Source: Streptomyces sp. CB01373 (GTDB lineage: Bacteria; Actinomycetota; Actinomycetes; Streptomycetales; Streptomycetaceae). From it: 64,000 nt of DNA. The notes beneath the pieces were generated by a model. It saw only the letters and a list, made by a program, of their open reading frames with translations, did not search any database and was not told the origin of the DNA. Where the stretch lies: NCBI RefSeq assembly GCF_002803075.1, contig NZ_NNBK01000005.1, positions 160,478 to 224,477 on the forward strand, read 5' to 3'. The position numbers and the translations under genes were made by a program. Below, one piece after another: positions 55,872-64,000 of the stretch. Numbering within the stretch: the stretch's first letter is position 1; every line of letters starts with the position of its first letter.

Positions 55872-55884
55872 TGGACTTAGTCCA
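55872..55884. promoter_or_regulatory. CatR/PerR-type operator between katA and the Fur-family gene
   Basis: TGGACTTAGTCCA is a perfect 6-1-6 dyad with flanks AA/AG extending it. Its form resembles Fur/PerR boxes. It lies 64 nt before katA and 68 nt before the regulator. Confidence 0.75.
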
Positions 55885-55951
55885 AGTCAAGCAGGGCTCC
55901 AAAGTCACACTGATTCGGGATCTATTCCCCCTTGCTGTTAGGCTGGTCGGT

Positions 55952-56368
55952 ATGAGTGACCTTCTGGAACGGCTGCGCGGACGCGGATGGCGGATGACCG
56001 CGCAGCGGCGTGTGGTGGCCGAGGTCCTCGACGGCGAACACGTCCATCTGACGGCCGACGAGGTCCATGCCCGGGCTGTCGCCAAGCTGCCCGAGATCTC
56101 CCGGGCGACCGTCTACAACACGCTGGGCGAGCTGGTCTCCCTCGGCGAGGTCCTGGAAGTCAGCACCGACAAGCGCGCCAAGCGGTACGACCCCAACGCG
56201 CACCGGCCGCACCACCACCTGGTCTGCGCCGGCTGCGGCGCGATCCGGGACGTCCACCCGAGCGGCAACCCGCTGGCCGACCTGCCCGACTCGGAGCGCT
56301 TCGGCTTCACGGTCTCGAACGTGGAGGTCACCTACCGCGGCCTCTGCCCGAACTGCGCGGCGGCCTGA
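55952..56368 (+). CDS. catR: Fur-family peroxide-responsive repressor (CatR type)
   Basis: 138 residues. Winged helix RMTAQRRVVAEVLDGEHVHLTADEVHARA with ISRATVYNTLGELVSLGEV; metal site in PHHHLVCAGCGAIRDV and the structural zinc pair CPNC. A Fur paralogue adjacent to and divergent from katA is by function most likely CatR, which represses catalase and loses DNA binding on oxidation. The ATG seems leaderless: TAGGCT (55939-55944) ends 7 nt before it. Confidence 0.88.
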   Translation: MSDLLERLRGRGWRMTAQRRVVAEVLDGEHVHLTADEVHARAVAKLPEISRATVYNTLGELVSLGEVLEVSTDKRAKRYDPNAHRPHHHLVCAGCGAIRDVHPSGNPLADLPDSERFGFTVSNVEVTYRGLCPNCAAA

Positions 56369-56406
56369 CGGCCCCCTTCGCAAGCCTCACTCGCGAGACG
56401 AGAGAA

Positions 56407-56438
56407 GACCCCCGGCACCTCGACGGTGCGCGGGGGTC
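56407..56438 (+). terminator. Terminator after the Fur-family gene
   Basis: GACCCCC/GGGGGTC and GCACC/GGTGC stems with a small interior loop are followed by CTTCTTT. Confidence 0.75.
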
Positions 56439-56479
56439 CTTCTTTCGCGATCCACTCCCGGAAGCGGCTCCGGAAAACA

Positions 56480-56517
56480 CCGAGGGCCGGAATCCTTGAT
56501 CGGATTCCGGCCCTCGG
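56480..56517 (-). terminator. Hairpin downstream of the initiator tRNA
   Basis: A perfect 16-bp stem (CCGAGGGCCGGAATCC and complement) with loop TTGATC, 9 nt beyond the tRNA 3' end. Confidence 0.75.
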
Positions 56518-56525
56518 CCTTCAGT

Positions 56526-56599
56526 AGCGGGGACAGGATTTGAACCTGCGACCTCTGGGTTATGAGCCCAGCGAGCTACCGAGCTGCTCCACCCCGCGT
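56526..56599 (-). tRNA. Initiator tRNA-fMet (CAT)
   Basis: 74 nt fold into a complete cloverleaf. The anticodon loop CTCATAA gives CAT, the anticodon stem has the three G-C pairs (GGG/CCC) unique to initiators, and position 1:72 is a C-U mismatch, another initiator mark. T-arm GGTTCAAATCC is standard. The CCA end is not encoded (CTG follows). Confidence 0.95.
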
Positions 56600-56687
56600 C
56601 GATGAATGCAACATTACGTGACCGGCGCACCGAGAAGCAAATCGTTTACGGGGACGTCGGAAGGACCTGCGTCACACGGCCCACGCG

Positions 56688-58517
56688 TCACGCCGACAGC
56701 TCCTCGCGCAGCGCGTCCCGCAGGCGCGCGGCCCGCTGGGCGACCTCCGCCGGCCCCAGCGCCACGGCCCGGTCGGCCCACCCCTGCCCCTCGGCCAGCT
56801 CGCCGCGGCGCGCGTGCACCAGGGCGAGCCGCAGCGCCGCCCGCCCGTGCCCGGCGTCGGCCGCCCGCGCCCACCAGGTGGCCGCCTCCGGCTCACTGCC
56901 CTCCCTGGCGAGCAGCAGTCCCAGGTTGAACGCGCCGTTGCGGGAGCCGGACTCCGCCGCCCTGCGGTACCACCGCGCCGCCTCGACCACGTCCCCGCGG
57001 GTCGCGGCCAGCATCCCGACCCGCACCTGCGCGCGCCGGTGTCCCTGGCCGGCCGCCCGCTCGTACCACTCCTCGCACTCGGTCTTCTCCTGGATCGCCG
57101 GCTCCCCCAGCTCGTGCGCGGCCGCCGGTGGCCGCCGGGCGTCGAGCACGGTGGCCAGCCGGTACGCCGCCTCCGGGCTGCCGCCGCCGGCCGCGCACCG
57201 CAGGTGCCGCTCGGCCGCCCGCTCGTCGCCCGCGCGCAGCCGGGCGATCCCCACCTGCAACGCGGCCTCCGTGTGCCCGGCCGCCGCCGCCCGCTCGTAC
57301 CACCGCAGGGCCTGGGCGTCCTCGCTCCGCCCGGCGTAGAGGATCCCCAGGTTGAACGCGGCGTCGACGCTCCCGGCCTCCGCCGCCTTGGAGAACCACG
57401 GCTCGGCCCCACTGGTGTCCCCGCCCTGGAGCAGCAGGACGGCCAGCGCGTTCGACGCCTCCCGGTGCCCGGCGTAGGCCGCGCGCCGGTACCACTGCTC
57501 GGCCTGCGCGGTACGCCCCTGCTCGGCGCAGAGCAGTCCGAGGTTGTAGGCGCCGTTGATGTCGCCCGCGTCCATCGCCGCCCGGTACCACCGCTCGGCG
57601 GTCTGCGTCTCGCCGCGCTCGGCGTGCAGCGCGCCCAGCGCGTTCGCCGCGTTGCCGTCGCCGTCCTGTGCGGCCCTCAGCCACCACAGGGCGGCGTTCT
57701 CGGGGTCGCCGGCGTCCCGCAGCAGGAACCCGAGCGCGCAGGCGGCCCTGGCCTCGCCGTCCTTGGCGGAGGTCAGGTACCAGCGGCCGGCCTCCTTGAG
57801 GTCGCCGCGCTTCTCCAGGATGGCGCCGAGGTGCAGGGCGGCCCGCCGGTGCCCGCGCGCGGCGGCCTGGCGGTACCACTGCTCGGCCTGAGCCAGCAGG
57901 CCGGGACCCTCTCCGCCGGACTGCCGGCCGGCCCGCCGGTCCAGTGCCCGCGCCAGCCGGTACTCCGCCTCCCGGTGCCCCCGCTCGGCGGCGACCCGCA
58001 TCCAGCGCTCGGCCCCGGCGTCGCCGCGGTGCTCCAGCAGGTCGGCGAGGGCGTAGGCGCCGAGGAAGTGCCCCTGCTCGGCGGACTGGCGCAGCCAGTA
58101 CTCGGCGGCGGGCTCGTCGCCGCGCTCGCGGTGGTGCCGCCCGAGCGCGTGCGCGGCCGCCGCGGATCCGGCGACGGCGGCGATGCGCCACCATCCGGCG
58201 GCCTCGTCGGCGTAACCGCGCTGGTGGAGCAGGACTCCCAGGTTGTTGGCCGCGGCGCGGTCGCCGCCCGCGGTGGCGGAGCGCAGATGAGGTTCGGCGG
58301 CGTCGAGGTCGCCGCGCCGCAGCAGCATGGCCCCGAGGACGCTCATGGCCTCGACGTCGCCCGCCTCGGCGGCGAGGCGACGGCGCGCCAGCTCTGCGGT
58401 CTCGTCCGCGGCCGCCACGGACTCGTCGCGCGCCTCGCCTCCGGTCTCACCAGAGCCGGAATCCTGCACAAATCGCCCCGTCTCGAACAGAGTTGCCTTG
58501 TCCCCCATAACGTCCAT
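56688..58517 (-). CDS. Sel1/TPR-repeat protein
   Basis: 609 residues made almost entirely of ~36-residue Sel1-like repeats, about 14 in number, of the form A-x-x-W-Y/W-x-x-A-A-x-x-G-x-x-x-A-x-x-x-L-G. Such solenoids are protein-binding scaffolds. There is no signal peptide or membrane span. The N-terminal ~40 residues are Gly/Glu-rich. The ATG at the right end is used; another 9 nt later (MGDK) is equally good. Binding partners are unknown. Confidence 0.85.
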   Translation of the reverse strand: MDVMGDKATLFETGRFVQDSGSGETGGEARDESVAAADETAELARRRLAAEAGDVEAMSVLGAMLLRRGDLDAAEPHLRSATAGGDRAAANNLGVLLHQRGYADEAAGWWRIAAVAGSAAAAHALGRHHRERGDEPAAEYWLRQSAEQGHFLGAYALADLLEHRGDAGAERWMRVAAERGHREAEYRLARALDRRAGRQSGGEGPGLLAQAEQWYRQAAARGHRRAALHLGAILEKRGDLKEAGRWYLTSAKDGEARAACALGFLLRDAGDPENAALWWLRAAQDGDGNAANALGALHAERGETQTAERWYRAAMDAGDINGAYNLGLLCAEQGRTAQAEQWYRRAAYAGHREASNALAVLLLQGGDTSGAEPWFSKAAEAGSVDAAFNLGILYAGRSEDAQALRWYERAAAAGHTEAALQVGIARLRAGDERAAERHLRCAAGGGSPEAAYRLATVLDARRPPAAAHELGEPAIQEKTECEEWYERAAGQGHRRAQVRVGMLAATRGDVVEAARWYRRAAESGSRNGAFNLGLLLAREGSEPEAATWWARAADAGHGRAALRLALVHARRGELAEGQGWADRAVALGPAEVAQRAARLRDALREELSA

Positions 58518-58682
58518 CGTCGCACCACCTGCAACCCGGGTACATCCGTAATACCCCAGCCAGTGAGGTCACTTCAGCGTTTTGTCGACATGCCCACAGA
58601 GAGACAAGTCAAACACAGATCGCTCAACTCCCCACGGCGGCACGGCCGCAGGGCACGTCGGTACATGCGTTCGCACACGGCG

Positions 58683-58717
58683 AAGGGCCCGGATCCGCGG
58701 GACGGATCCGGGCCCTT
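58683..58717 (-). terminator. Hairpin terminator after the UPF0182 gene
   Basis: A perfect 15-bp stem AAGGGCCCGGATCCG with complement, loop CGGGA, 17 nt after the stop. Confidence 0.8.
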
Positions 58718-58734
58718 GGACTCGGCGGGAGCGA

Positions 58735-61734
58735 TCAGCCCCCGCTCGGGCTACCGCTTGGACTGCTGTTTGGTGTCGGACTGGCGCTCGCACCCGGGCT
58801 CGCGCCGCCCTTGCCGTCGCCGTTCTTGCCGCCGGCGCCGGGCTTCTCCGCCTGCGCCTGCACGTCCTCGGCCCGCTTCAGGGCGTCCTGAAGGTCCTTC
58901 TGCGCCTGGCCGTACGCCTGCCAGTCGCCGTTCTTCAGGGCGGTCTGACCGTCCTCGAAGGCCTTCTGGGCGTCCTTCAACGCCTCCTGGACCGTCGGGT
59001 TGTTCGACGGCGGCGGGTTCTTCTCGCCGCTGCCGGTGCCACCACCGCCGGTGTCGGAGCCGGAGCCGGAGCCGGGCGGCTCGGTGGCCGAACCCTCCGT
59101 ACCGAACACCTTGTTGAGGGCCTTGTCGAGCGTGTCCTCGAACGCGGTGTTGCCGCCGTACGTCACCAGGACCTTGCGCAGCAGCGGGTACTTGAGGCCG
59201 CCGCCGCGCAGGTAGACCGGCTCCACGTAGAGCAGTCCGCCGTCGAGAGGCACCGTCAGCAGGTTGCCGTACTCGACCTCCGAGTCGCCGCCCTTCAGCA
59301 GCCGGATGGACTCGGCGATCGAGGGTTCGGAGTTGAACTGGCTCTGCACCCGTTTCGGGCCGTCGATCGTCTTGCCCGTGGGCAGCTTCAGGATGCTGAT
59401 CTTGCCGTAGTCGCTCGTGTTCGCGTCGGCGGCGACCGTCATGAACGCGCTCAGGTTGTCACGGCCGTTCGGCGTCATCGTCGTCGTCAGCGAGAACGTC
59501 TGGGACGACTCACCGGGCATCTTGAGGCTCAGGTAGTACGGCGGCACCGCGTCGCCCGACCTGTTCGTCGGGTCGTTGGGGATCTGCCACACCTCGCTGC
59601 CGCTGAGGAAGGTCTGCGCGTCCGTGACGTGGTAGCGCGTGAGCAGTTCGCGCTGCACCTTGAACAGGTCCTGCGGATACCGGATGTGGGACAACAGCTC
59701 CGGGGAGATGTCCTTCTTCGGCTCGACCGTGCCCGGGAACGCCTTCATCCAGGTCTTCAGAACCGGGTCCTGGGTGTCCCACTGGTACAGCTTGACCTCG
59801 CCCGTGTAGGCGTCGACGGTCGCCTTGACCGAGTTGCGGATGTAGTTGACCTGGTTCTGCTGGGCCACCACCCGCTGGTTGTTGGCGGCGGTCAGCGAGT
59901 CCAGCGTCGTGTCACCGAGGGTGGTGCGCGAGGAGTACGGGTAGCCGTTGGTCGTCGTGTAGGCGTCGACGATCCACTGGACGCGCCCGTCGACCACCGC
60001 CGGATACGAGACCCCGTCGATCGTCAGCCACGGGGCGACCGCCTCGACGCGCTGCTTGGGCGTGCGGTTGTACAGGATCCGCGAACCGTCGCCGATCGCG
60101 CCGGAATAGAGGATCTGCGGCTCGTTGAACGCCATCGCGTACGCGGCCCGGTTCAGCGGGTTGGCAAGGCTGACACCGCTGTTCCCCTTGTAGCTGGTGG
60201 TCTTCTCACCGGTGTCGTCGGAGTAGTCGATCTCCTTCTGGGGACCGCCGACGATGGAGTAGGTGCTGGTCTTCTCGCCGTAGTAGATCCGCTGCTCGTA
60301 CCGCGGGAGATCGCCCGTGGACGGCAGGTTGTACTCGGTGAACACCGGGCGGCCCTCGTCGGCCTCGGTGCCCTTGGCCGCGACCACGCCGTATCCGTGG
60401 GTGTAGCGGAAGTGGTCGTTGATCCAGTTGTTCTTCGGGATCCCGGCGAGGTTCAGCTCACGCAGGCCGATGACCGTGTCCTGGACCTTGCCGTCCTTGG
60501 CCTTGTACCGGTCGACGGCCAGGTTGGACGGGAACCCGTAGTAGTTGCGCACCTGCTGGAGCTGCTCGAACGTCGGCGAGACGATGTTGGGGTCCATCAG
60601 CCGGTAACTGGCCGCGTCGGCGGCGGCGTCCCGCAGCTTCGCCTTGTCCTGGGTGTCGCTCGTGCCCGCGTAGTCGGTGACCTTGGTGTCGTCGATGTCG
60701 TAGGCCTCGCGGGTCGCCTCGAGGTTCTTCTGGACGTACGCGGCTTCCTTGGCCTGCTCGTTGGGCTCGACCTGGAACTTCTGGACGATCGCCGGGTACA
60801 GGCCGCCGATGAGGATGGCCGACAGCACCATCAGGCCGAAGCCGATGACCGGCAGCTGCCAGGTGCGCCGCCACAGGGTGGCGAAGAACAGCACCGCGCA
60901 GATGACGGCGATGCAGAACAGGATCGTCTTGGCCGGCAGATAGGCGTTGGCGTCGACGTACCTCAGGCCCGTCCAGTTGCCGGTCGCCTTGAAGTCACTG
61001 GACTTCACCGCCAGTCCGTACCGGTCCAGCCAGTAGGCCACCGCCTTCAGCGTCACGAAGACGCCGAGGAGCACCGACAGATGCCCGGTCGCCGCGGCCG
61101 TGGCACGCGCGCCGGGGCTGGTGACGCGCAGCCCGCCGTACAGGTAGTGGGTGAGCACCGCGGCGATCAGGGACAGGATCGTGGCGGCGAAGCCGAAGCC
61201 CAGCAGGAAGCGGTACCAGGGCAGGTCGAAGGCGTAGAAGGAGACGTCCAGGTGGAACTGCGGGTCCGTCTTGCCGAAGGCCACGCCGTTGACCCACATC
61301 AGCCAGGTCCGCCACTCGCTCGCGGCGGAGGCACCGGCGATCAGTCCGACCAGCGCCGTGATGCCGCTCAGCAGCCACTTCTTGTACGGCGCGATGCTCA
61401 TCCGGTAGCGGTCCAGGCTCTGCTGCTCCACCGACATCGCGCTCAGCGGCGGCCGCAGCCGGTGCGCCAGCCAGATGTTCAGCCCGACCGCGGCCGCCAT
61501 CAGCAGGCCGAAGACGAAGAACAGTCCGATCTTGGTCCACAGGGTGGTGGTGAACACGGACGAGTAGTGCACCGACCGGTACCACAGCCAGTCCGTCCAG
61601 AAGCCCGCGAACATGGCGAAGACCATGCCGAGGACGGCGAGGACGCCCAGTGTCATGAGCAGGGTCCTGGCACGCCGGGACGGGCGGCCCACTCTCATCC
61701 GCGGCCCTGTCGGGCCTCCGCCGCGGTCCGGCAT
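58735..61734 (-). CDS. UPF0182-family large membrane protein
   Basis: 999 residues. Seven membrane spans fill residues ~25-330 (first: [21 protein letters not shown]), followed by a large extracellular domain with many conserved Tyr/Asn patches ([37 protein letters not shown] split) and a low-complexity tail (Gly/Ser, then a Lys/Gln helical stretch and Ser/Pro end). UPF0182 is conserved across actinobacteria and cyanobacteria without known function. The ATG MPDRGGG matches the family N-terminus; a GTG 21 nt earlier is possible. Confidence 0.9.
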   Translation of the reverse strand: MPDRGGGPTGPRMRVGRPSRRARTLLMTLGVLAVLGMVFAMFAGFWTDWLWYRSVHYSSVFTTTLWTKIGLFFVFGLLMAAAVGLNIWLAHRLRPPLSAMSVEQQSLDRYRMSIAPYKKWLLSGITALVGLIAGASAASEWRTWLMWVNGVAFGKTDPQFHLDVSFYAFDLPWYRFLLGFGFAATILSLIAAVLTHYLYGGLRVTSPGARATAAATGHLSVLLGVFVTLKAVAYWLDRYGLAVKSSDFKATGNWTGLRYVDANAYLPAKTILFCIAVICAVLFFATLWRRTWQLPVIGFGLMVLSAILIGGLYPAIVQKFQVEPNEQAKEAAYVQKNLEATREAYDIDDTKVTDYAGTSDTQDKAKLRDAAADAASYRLMDPNIVSPTFEQLQQVRNYYGFPSNLAVDRYKAKDGKVQDTVIGLRELNLAGIPKNNWINDHFRYTHGYGVVAAKGTEADEGRPVFTEYNLPSTGDLPRYEQRIYYGEKTSTYSIVGGPQKEIDYSDDTGEKTTSYKGNSGVSLANPLNRAAYAMAFNEPQILYSGAIGDGSRILYNRTPKQRVEAVAPWLTIDGVSYPAVVDGRVQWIVDAYTTTNGYPYSSRTTLGDTTLDSLTAANNQRVVAQQNQVNYIRNSVKATVDAYTGEVKLYQWDTQDPVLKTWMKAFPGTVEPKKDISPELLSHIRYPQDLFKVQRELLTRYHVTDAQTFLSGSEVWQIPNDPTNRSGDAVPPYYLSLKMPGESSQTFSLTTTMTPNGRDNLSAFMTVAADANTSDYGKISILKLPTGKTIDGPKRVQSQFNSEPSIAESIRLLKGGDSEVEYGNLLTVPLDGGLLYVEPVYLRGGGLKYPLLRKVLVTYGGNTAFEDTLDKALNKVFGTEGSATEPPGSGSGSDTGGGGTGSGEKNPPPSNNPTVQEALKDAQKAFEDGQTALKNGDWQAYGQAQKDLQDALKRAEDVQAQAEKPGAGGKNGDGKGGASPGASASPTPNSSPSGSPSGG

Positions 61735-61910
61735 CTGGAAAGCCAAGGTGTGCACCTCGAAAGTCGCTGTTGATTCGGTTTCGTTGCGTCAGGCCCCCGA
61801 GTCCGCGGACCGTACGGTGGGCCCTCGGAATCGTGGGCCCACACCTATGCAACTTACTCACCGTTTACTCGGTTCCCGATTCCGCCCAGGAACGAGGCAG
61901 GATTGTGACC

Positions 61911-62453
61911 ATGTCCAACACTCCCATGGCAGCGAACCCGCTCACCCGGGCGGTACTCGAGATCGACGAGTACGCCTCCGGCCTCGGCTGGGACCAGCCC
62001 GCTCGCCTCTTCGCCCTCGTAGACACCGCGCGGCTGCGGACCCAGGAACCCGCCCTCGCGGCACAGCTCGGCCTGGCGGACGAGCAGGAGACCTCCGGTC
62101 TCACCCCGGTCGAGCAGGACGAGGTCCCTGCCGACCGGCCCCTCGACGAGTTTCTCGCCACCATCGCCTGGCCCGACGCGGTGGCCGGCTGCGCGCTGAC
62201 CGTGGAGCGCATGATGCTGCCCCCGTCCGCCGAGGCACAGGTCCCGCAGGGACTGGACGGGGCGAAGCTGGCGAAGTGGGTGGCCGGCCACCCCGAACGC
62301 CAGGAGGTCCGCATGACGGTAGCGGTCCTGCGCGACGGCGCCCGGGAGTCGGCCCTGCGCCTGCGTGAGAAGGACTCCGCCACGGAGGTCCTCACCGGCT
62401 CCGACCTGGTGCCGGGGCTGGCCGAGGCCCTGACCGCGACCTTCGAGGACTGA
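61911..62453 (+). CDS. PPA1309-family protein
   Basis: 180 residues, cytosolic, conserved in actinobacteria and uncharacterised. AVLEIDEYASGLGWDQPARLFALVDTARL opens the family; FLATIAWPDAVAGCALTVERMMLPP is the conserved centre. It is placed next to UPF0182 and the PDZ peptidase genes in many actinomycetes (from memory). GAGGCAGG lies ~10 nt before the ATG; a GTG 6 nt earlier is also possible. Confidence 0.85.
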   Translation: MSNTPMAANPLTRAVLEIDEYASGLGWDQPARLFALVDTARLRTQEPALAAQLGLADEQETSGLTPVEQDEVPADRPLDEFLATIAWPDAVAGCALTVERMMLPPSAEAQVPQGLDGAKLAKWVAGHPERQEVRMTVAVLRDGARESALRLREKDSATEVLTGSDLVPGLAEALTATFED

Positions 62454-62516
62454 GCCGGGGGCCCTGGGACCGCCGCACTCCCCTGCCCGACCGGCACACG
62501 GCCGGGGCGCTGCCCG

Positions 62517-63614
62517 TCAGCCCTTGGCCGTGCACTTCGGCAGATCGGCGGCCTTGCCGCCGCGGATGTCCTTCAGGGCGCTGAGCGCGTCGCCGAGCGT
62601 GTGCACCTTGACGAGGGTGAGCCCCAAGGGGGTGTCCTTGGCGGCGGCCGCGCAGTTCTCGGCGGGGGTGAGGAAGAACTGGGCACCCTTGCTGCGCGCG
62701 CCGACGGTCTTCATCTCGATGCCGCCGATCGGGCCGACCTTTCCGTCGTCGTCTATCGTCCCGGTGCCGGCCACGAACTTCCCGCCGGTCAGGCTGCCCG
62801 GCGTGAGCTTGTCGTAGAGGCCGAGCGCGAACATCAGCCCCGCGCTCGGTCCGCCGACGTCGGCGAGCTTGATGTTGATCTCGAACGGGAACGTGTGGTC
62901 GGTCCCGGCGGAGATCCCGACGATGGCGCGCTTGGCTCCGGTGTCGGCGGACTGCGCGGTGGTGATGCTGACGTCCTTGGTGACGGTCGCCGCCCTGTGC
63001 TGCTTCGCGGCGGCGGCCTGATCCTTGGCCGGCACGATCGTGAAGACCACGGCCTGCCCGGGCTCGTGCTTGGTGACCAGCCTGGCGACGTCCGAGGGCT
63101 GCTTGACCGGCGTGCCGTCGACGGCCCTGATGACGTCGCCCGCGTGCAGCCTGCCCTGCGCCGGGGTGTCCTTGATGACCGTGGAGACGATCACCCAGGA
63201 CTGCACCGGGATGTGCAGCTCCTTCAGGGCGGCGACCTTGGCGCTCTCCTGGGAGAGGGTGAACTCCTCGGCGTTCTCCTGGGTCGACTGCTCCTCCGTC
63301 TTGCCGTCGGGGTAGAGCGTGTCGTGGGGGACGATCTTGCTGTCGTGCGCCAGCCAGCCGTAGACGGCCTCGACGAGGTTCATGCGGTAGTCGGCGCTGG
63401 TGACCCGGACCGTGGTCATGTTGAGGTGGCCGTCCGCCGGGTAGGTCTTGTGGCCGGAGATCTGCAGCACCGGCTCGCCGCCGTGGTCGCCCAGGGTGTT
63501 GACCGTCGGCCCCGGCGACATCTCCGAGTAGGGCACGGGGAAGAGGATTCCCGCGCACAGGAGCGCGATCAGCATCAGGGTGGAGGCGAGCATCGTCGCG
63601 GTGCGGCGTGGCAT
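62517..63614 (-). CDS. PDZ-domain Lon-type serine peptidase (YlbL-like)
   Basis: 365 residues. An N-terminal membrane anchor (MLASTLMLIALLCAGILFPVPY) places the rest outside. A PDZ domain (~135-210: LHAGDVIRAVDGTPVKQPSDVARLV) is followed by a Lon-type proteolytic domain with Ser257 in DVGGPSAGLMFAL and Lys302 in IGGIEMKTVGA, the Ser-Lys dyad. B. subtilis YlbL, the model, degrades a cell-division inhibitor after DNA damage. Here the substrate is unknown. Confidence 0.9.
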   Translation of the reverse strand: MPRRTATMLASTLMLIALLCAGILFPVPYSEMSPGPTVNTLGDHGGEPVLQISGHKTYPADGHLNMTTVRVTSADYRMNLVEAVYGWLAHDSKIVPHDTLYPDGKTEEQSTQENAEEFTLSQESAKVAALKELHIPVQSWVIVSTVIKDTPAQGRLHAGDVIRAVDGTPVKQPSDVARLVTKHEPGQAVVFTIVPAKDQAAAAKQHRAATVTKDVSITTAQSADTGAKRAIVGISAGTDHTFPFEINIKLADVGGPSAGLMFALGLYDKLTPGSLTGGKFVAGTGTIDDDGKVGPIGGIEMKTVGARSKGAQFFLTPAENCAAAAKDTPLGLTLVKVHTLGDALSALKDIRGGKAADLPKCTAKG

Positions 63615-63664
63615 GACTCGACAGTACGGGACGGTTCTGTCAGCGCACCGTCAGGGCGGGACCC

Positions 63665-63829
63665 TCACGTACTGGAGTGGGACCTCTCCATGGCCTCACG
63701 GAAACGGGCGTAGCCGTCCAGTTCAGGACCGTCGCTGCGCGCCTTGCGGGTCCGGTTCGCCCAGCTCCCCCACAGTCCGGCGCCTATCGCAGCCACAAAC
63801 GGAATCAGCAACCAGGCGAGCGCCCCCAT
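63665..63829 (-). CDS. 54-residue single-span membrane protein
   Basis: MGALAWLLIPFVAAIGAGLW and GSWANRTRKARSDGPELDGY followed by ARFREAMERSHSST: one N-terminal membrane helix, basic stop-transfer, and a short helical tail. GGAGG lies upstream of the ATG. The wording is recurrent in Streptomyces next to the YlbL-type gene (from memory); function unknown. It stands 50 bp upstream of that gene on the same strand and may be co-transcribed. Confidence 0.78.
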   Translation of the reverse strand: MGALAWLLIPFVAAIGAGLWGSWANRTRKARSDGPELDGYARFREAMERSHSST

Positions 63830-63967
63830 GCCGGACCTCCCAACCCCTGATACGCGACCGCGACTGACTGATCAGCAGATTAACCATCCGCACTGACAAC
63901 GCTCACGCCAGGGGTTCGGTTACGCAACCGGAGGTGCGGCCATGAGGTGGCCATGAGGTTGAGGGTG

Positions 63968-64000
63968 TCAGGCGCCGACCCATTCCTCGGTGCCGTCCGA
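63968..64000 (-). CDS. C-terminal end of a gene, probably moaE (truncated by window edge)
   Basis: Ten residues (SDGTEEWVGA) and a stop codon. The ending DGT-x-x-WV resembles the C-terminus of molybdopterin synthase large subunit MoaE. Too short for certainty. Confidence 0.4.
   Translation of the reverse strand, partial: SDGTEEWVGA

Noticed and set aside
53802..55880. 692-codon frame antisense to katA
   Set aside because: Shadow of catalase with no domain content.
58582..61773. Very long open frame (1063 codons) antisense to the UPF0182 gene
   Set aside because: It arises from GC-rich third positions on the opposite strand; its text is Arg/Gly/Val/His-rich low complexity with no domain, and the minus-strand protein is a clear family member.

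Overview
The window is chromosomal DNA from a Streptomyces. It is very GC-rich with strong third-position GC bias, many GTG starts, rare TTA codons and leaderless promoters. It also carries genus hallmarks: NiSOD (sodN), WblE, SigR/RsrA, SigH, the das chitosugar locus, a class Ia nrdABS operon and the epi-isozizaene/albaflavenone pair. From memory, the gene order matches the Streptomyces coelicolor core from about SCO5262 downwards, so most of this is conserved chromosome. The clearly acquired DNA is small: two palindromic MITE-like elements and one IS701-type insertion sequence.

Layout. 1-5.8 kb: end of an MDR dehydrogenase, a malic enzyme, and a polar amino-acid ABC importer (binding lipoprotein, permease, ATPase). 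5.8-9.8 kb: CGNR zinc protein, sodX/sodN, a DUF1707 protein with a TTA codon, two methyltransferases (one just upstream), MITE A and a GNAT enzyme. 9.8-15.8 kb: an isoprenyl diphosphate synthase beside eshA, a family-2B encapsulin shell protein with a cyclic-nucleotide-binding insert, then a PLP enzyme, a CPA1 antiporter and a divergent UBP zinc finger. 15.8-21.5 kb: prsH-sigH, a lipid kinase, wblE and a PdtaS-like histidine kinase. 21.5-29 kb: nagB, dasDCBA and dasR with several DasR operators. 29-32.7 kb: DUF3311 plus sodium/solute symporter, interrupted at its stop codon by MITE B and then the IS. 32.7-38.1 kb: GNAT, NrdR boxes, a cobalamin riboswitch, nrdA, nrdB and an AraC-type nrdS. 38.2-40.6 kb: cyp170A1 and sesquiterpene cyclase. 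40.9-49.2 kb: def, a TPR protein, two membrane HD-domain proteins, rsrA, sigR, a hydrolase, an SRAP protein and an M50 peptidase. 49.3-56.6 kb: aroA, rsgA, an SMR exporter, TetR, hisN, a CBS protein, katA, a Fur-family repressor and initiator tRNA. 56.7-64 kb: Sel1-repeat protein, UPF0182 protein, a PPA1309-like protein, a PDZ/Lon-like peptidase, a 54-residue membrane protein and the last codons of a probable moaE.

How it works together. Several units are self-contained sensory modules. SigR/RsrA answers thiol oxidation. The Fur-type repressor and katA answer peroxide. sodN/sodX form and mature nickel superoxide dismutase. DasR controls N-acetylglucosamine uptake and use. NrdR boxes and the B12 riboswitch together control class Ia ribonucleotide reductase. 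Two developmental links stand out: TTA (bldA) codons in the DUF1707 gene and in cyp170A1.

The most distinctive observations are three. First, the encapsulin-isoprenoid synthase pair. Second, two MITE-like palindromes with the same core but different tips, each placed by a CTAG target exactly on a TAG stop codon, one of them abutted by an IS that shares the CTAG. Third, a long unexplained dyad upstream of the sesquiterpene operon.
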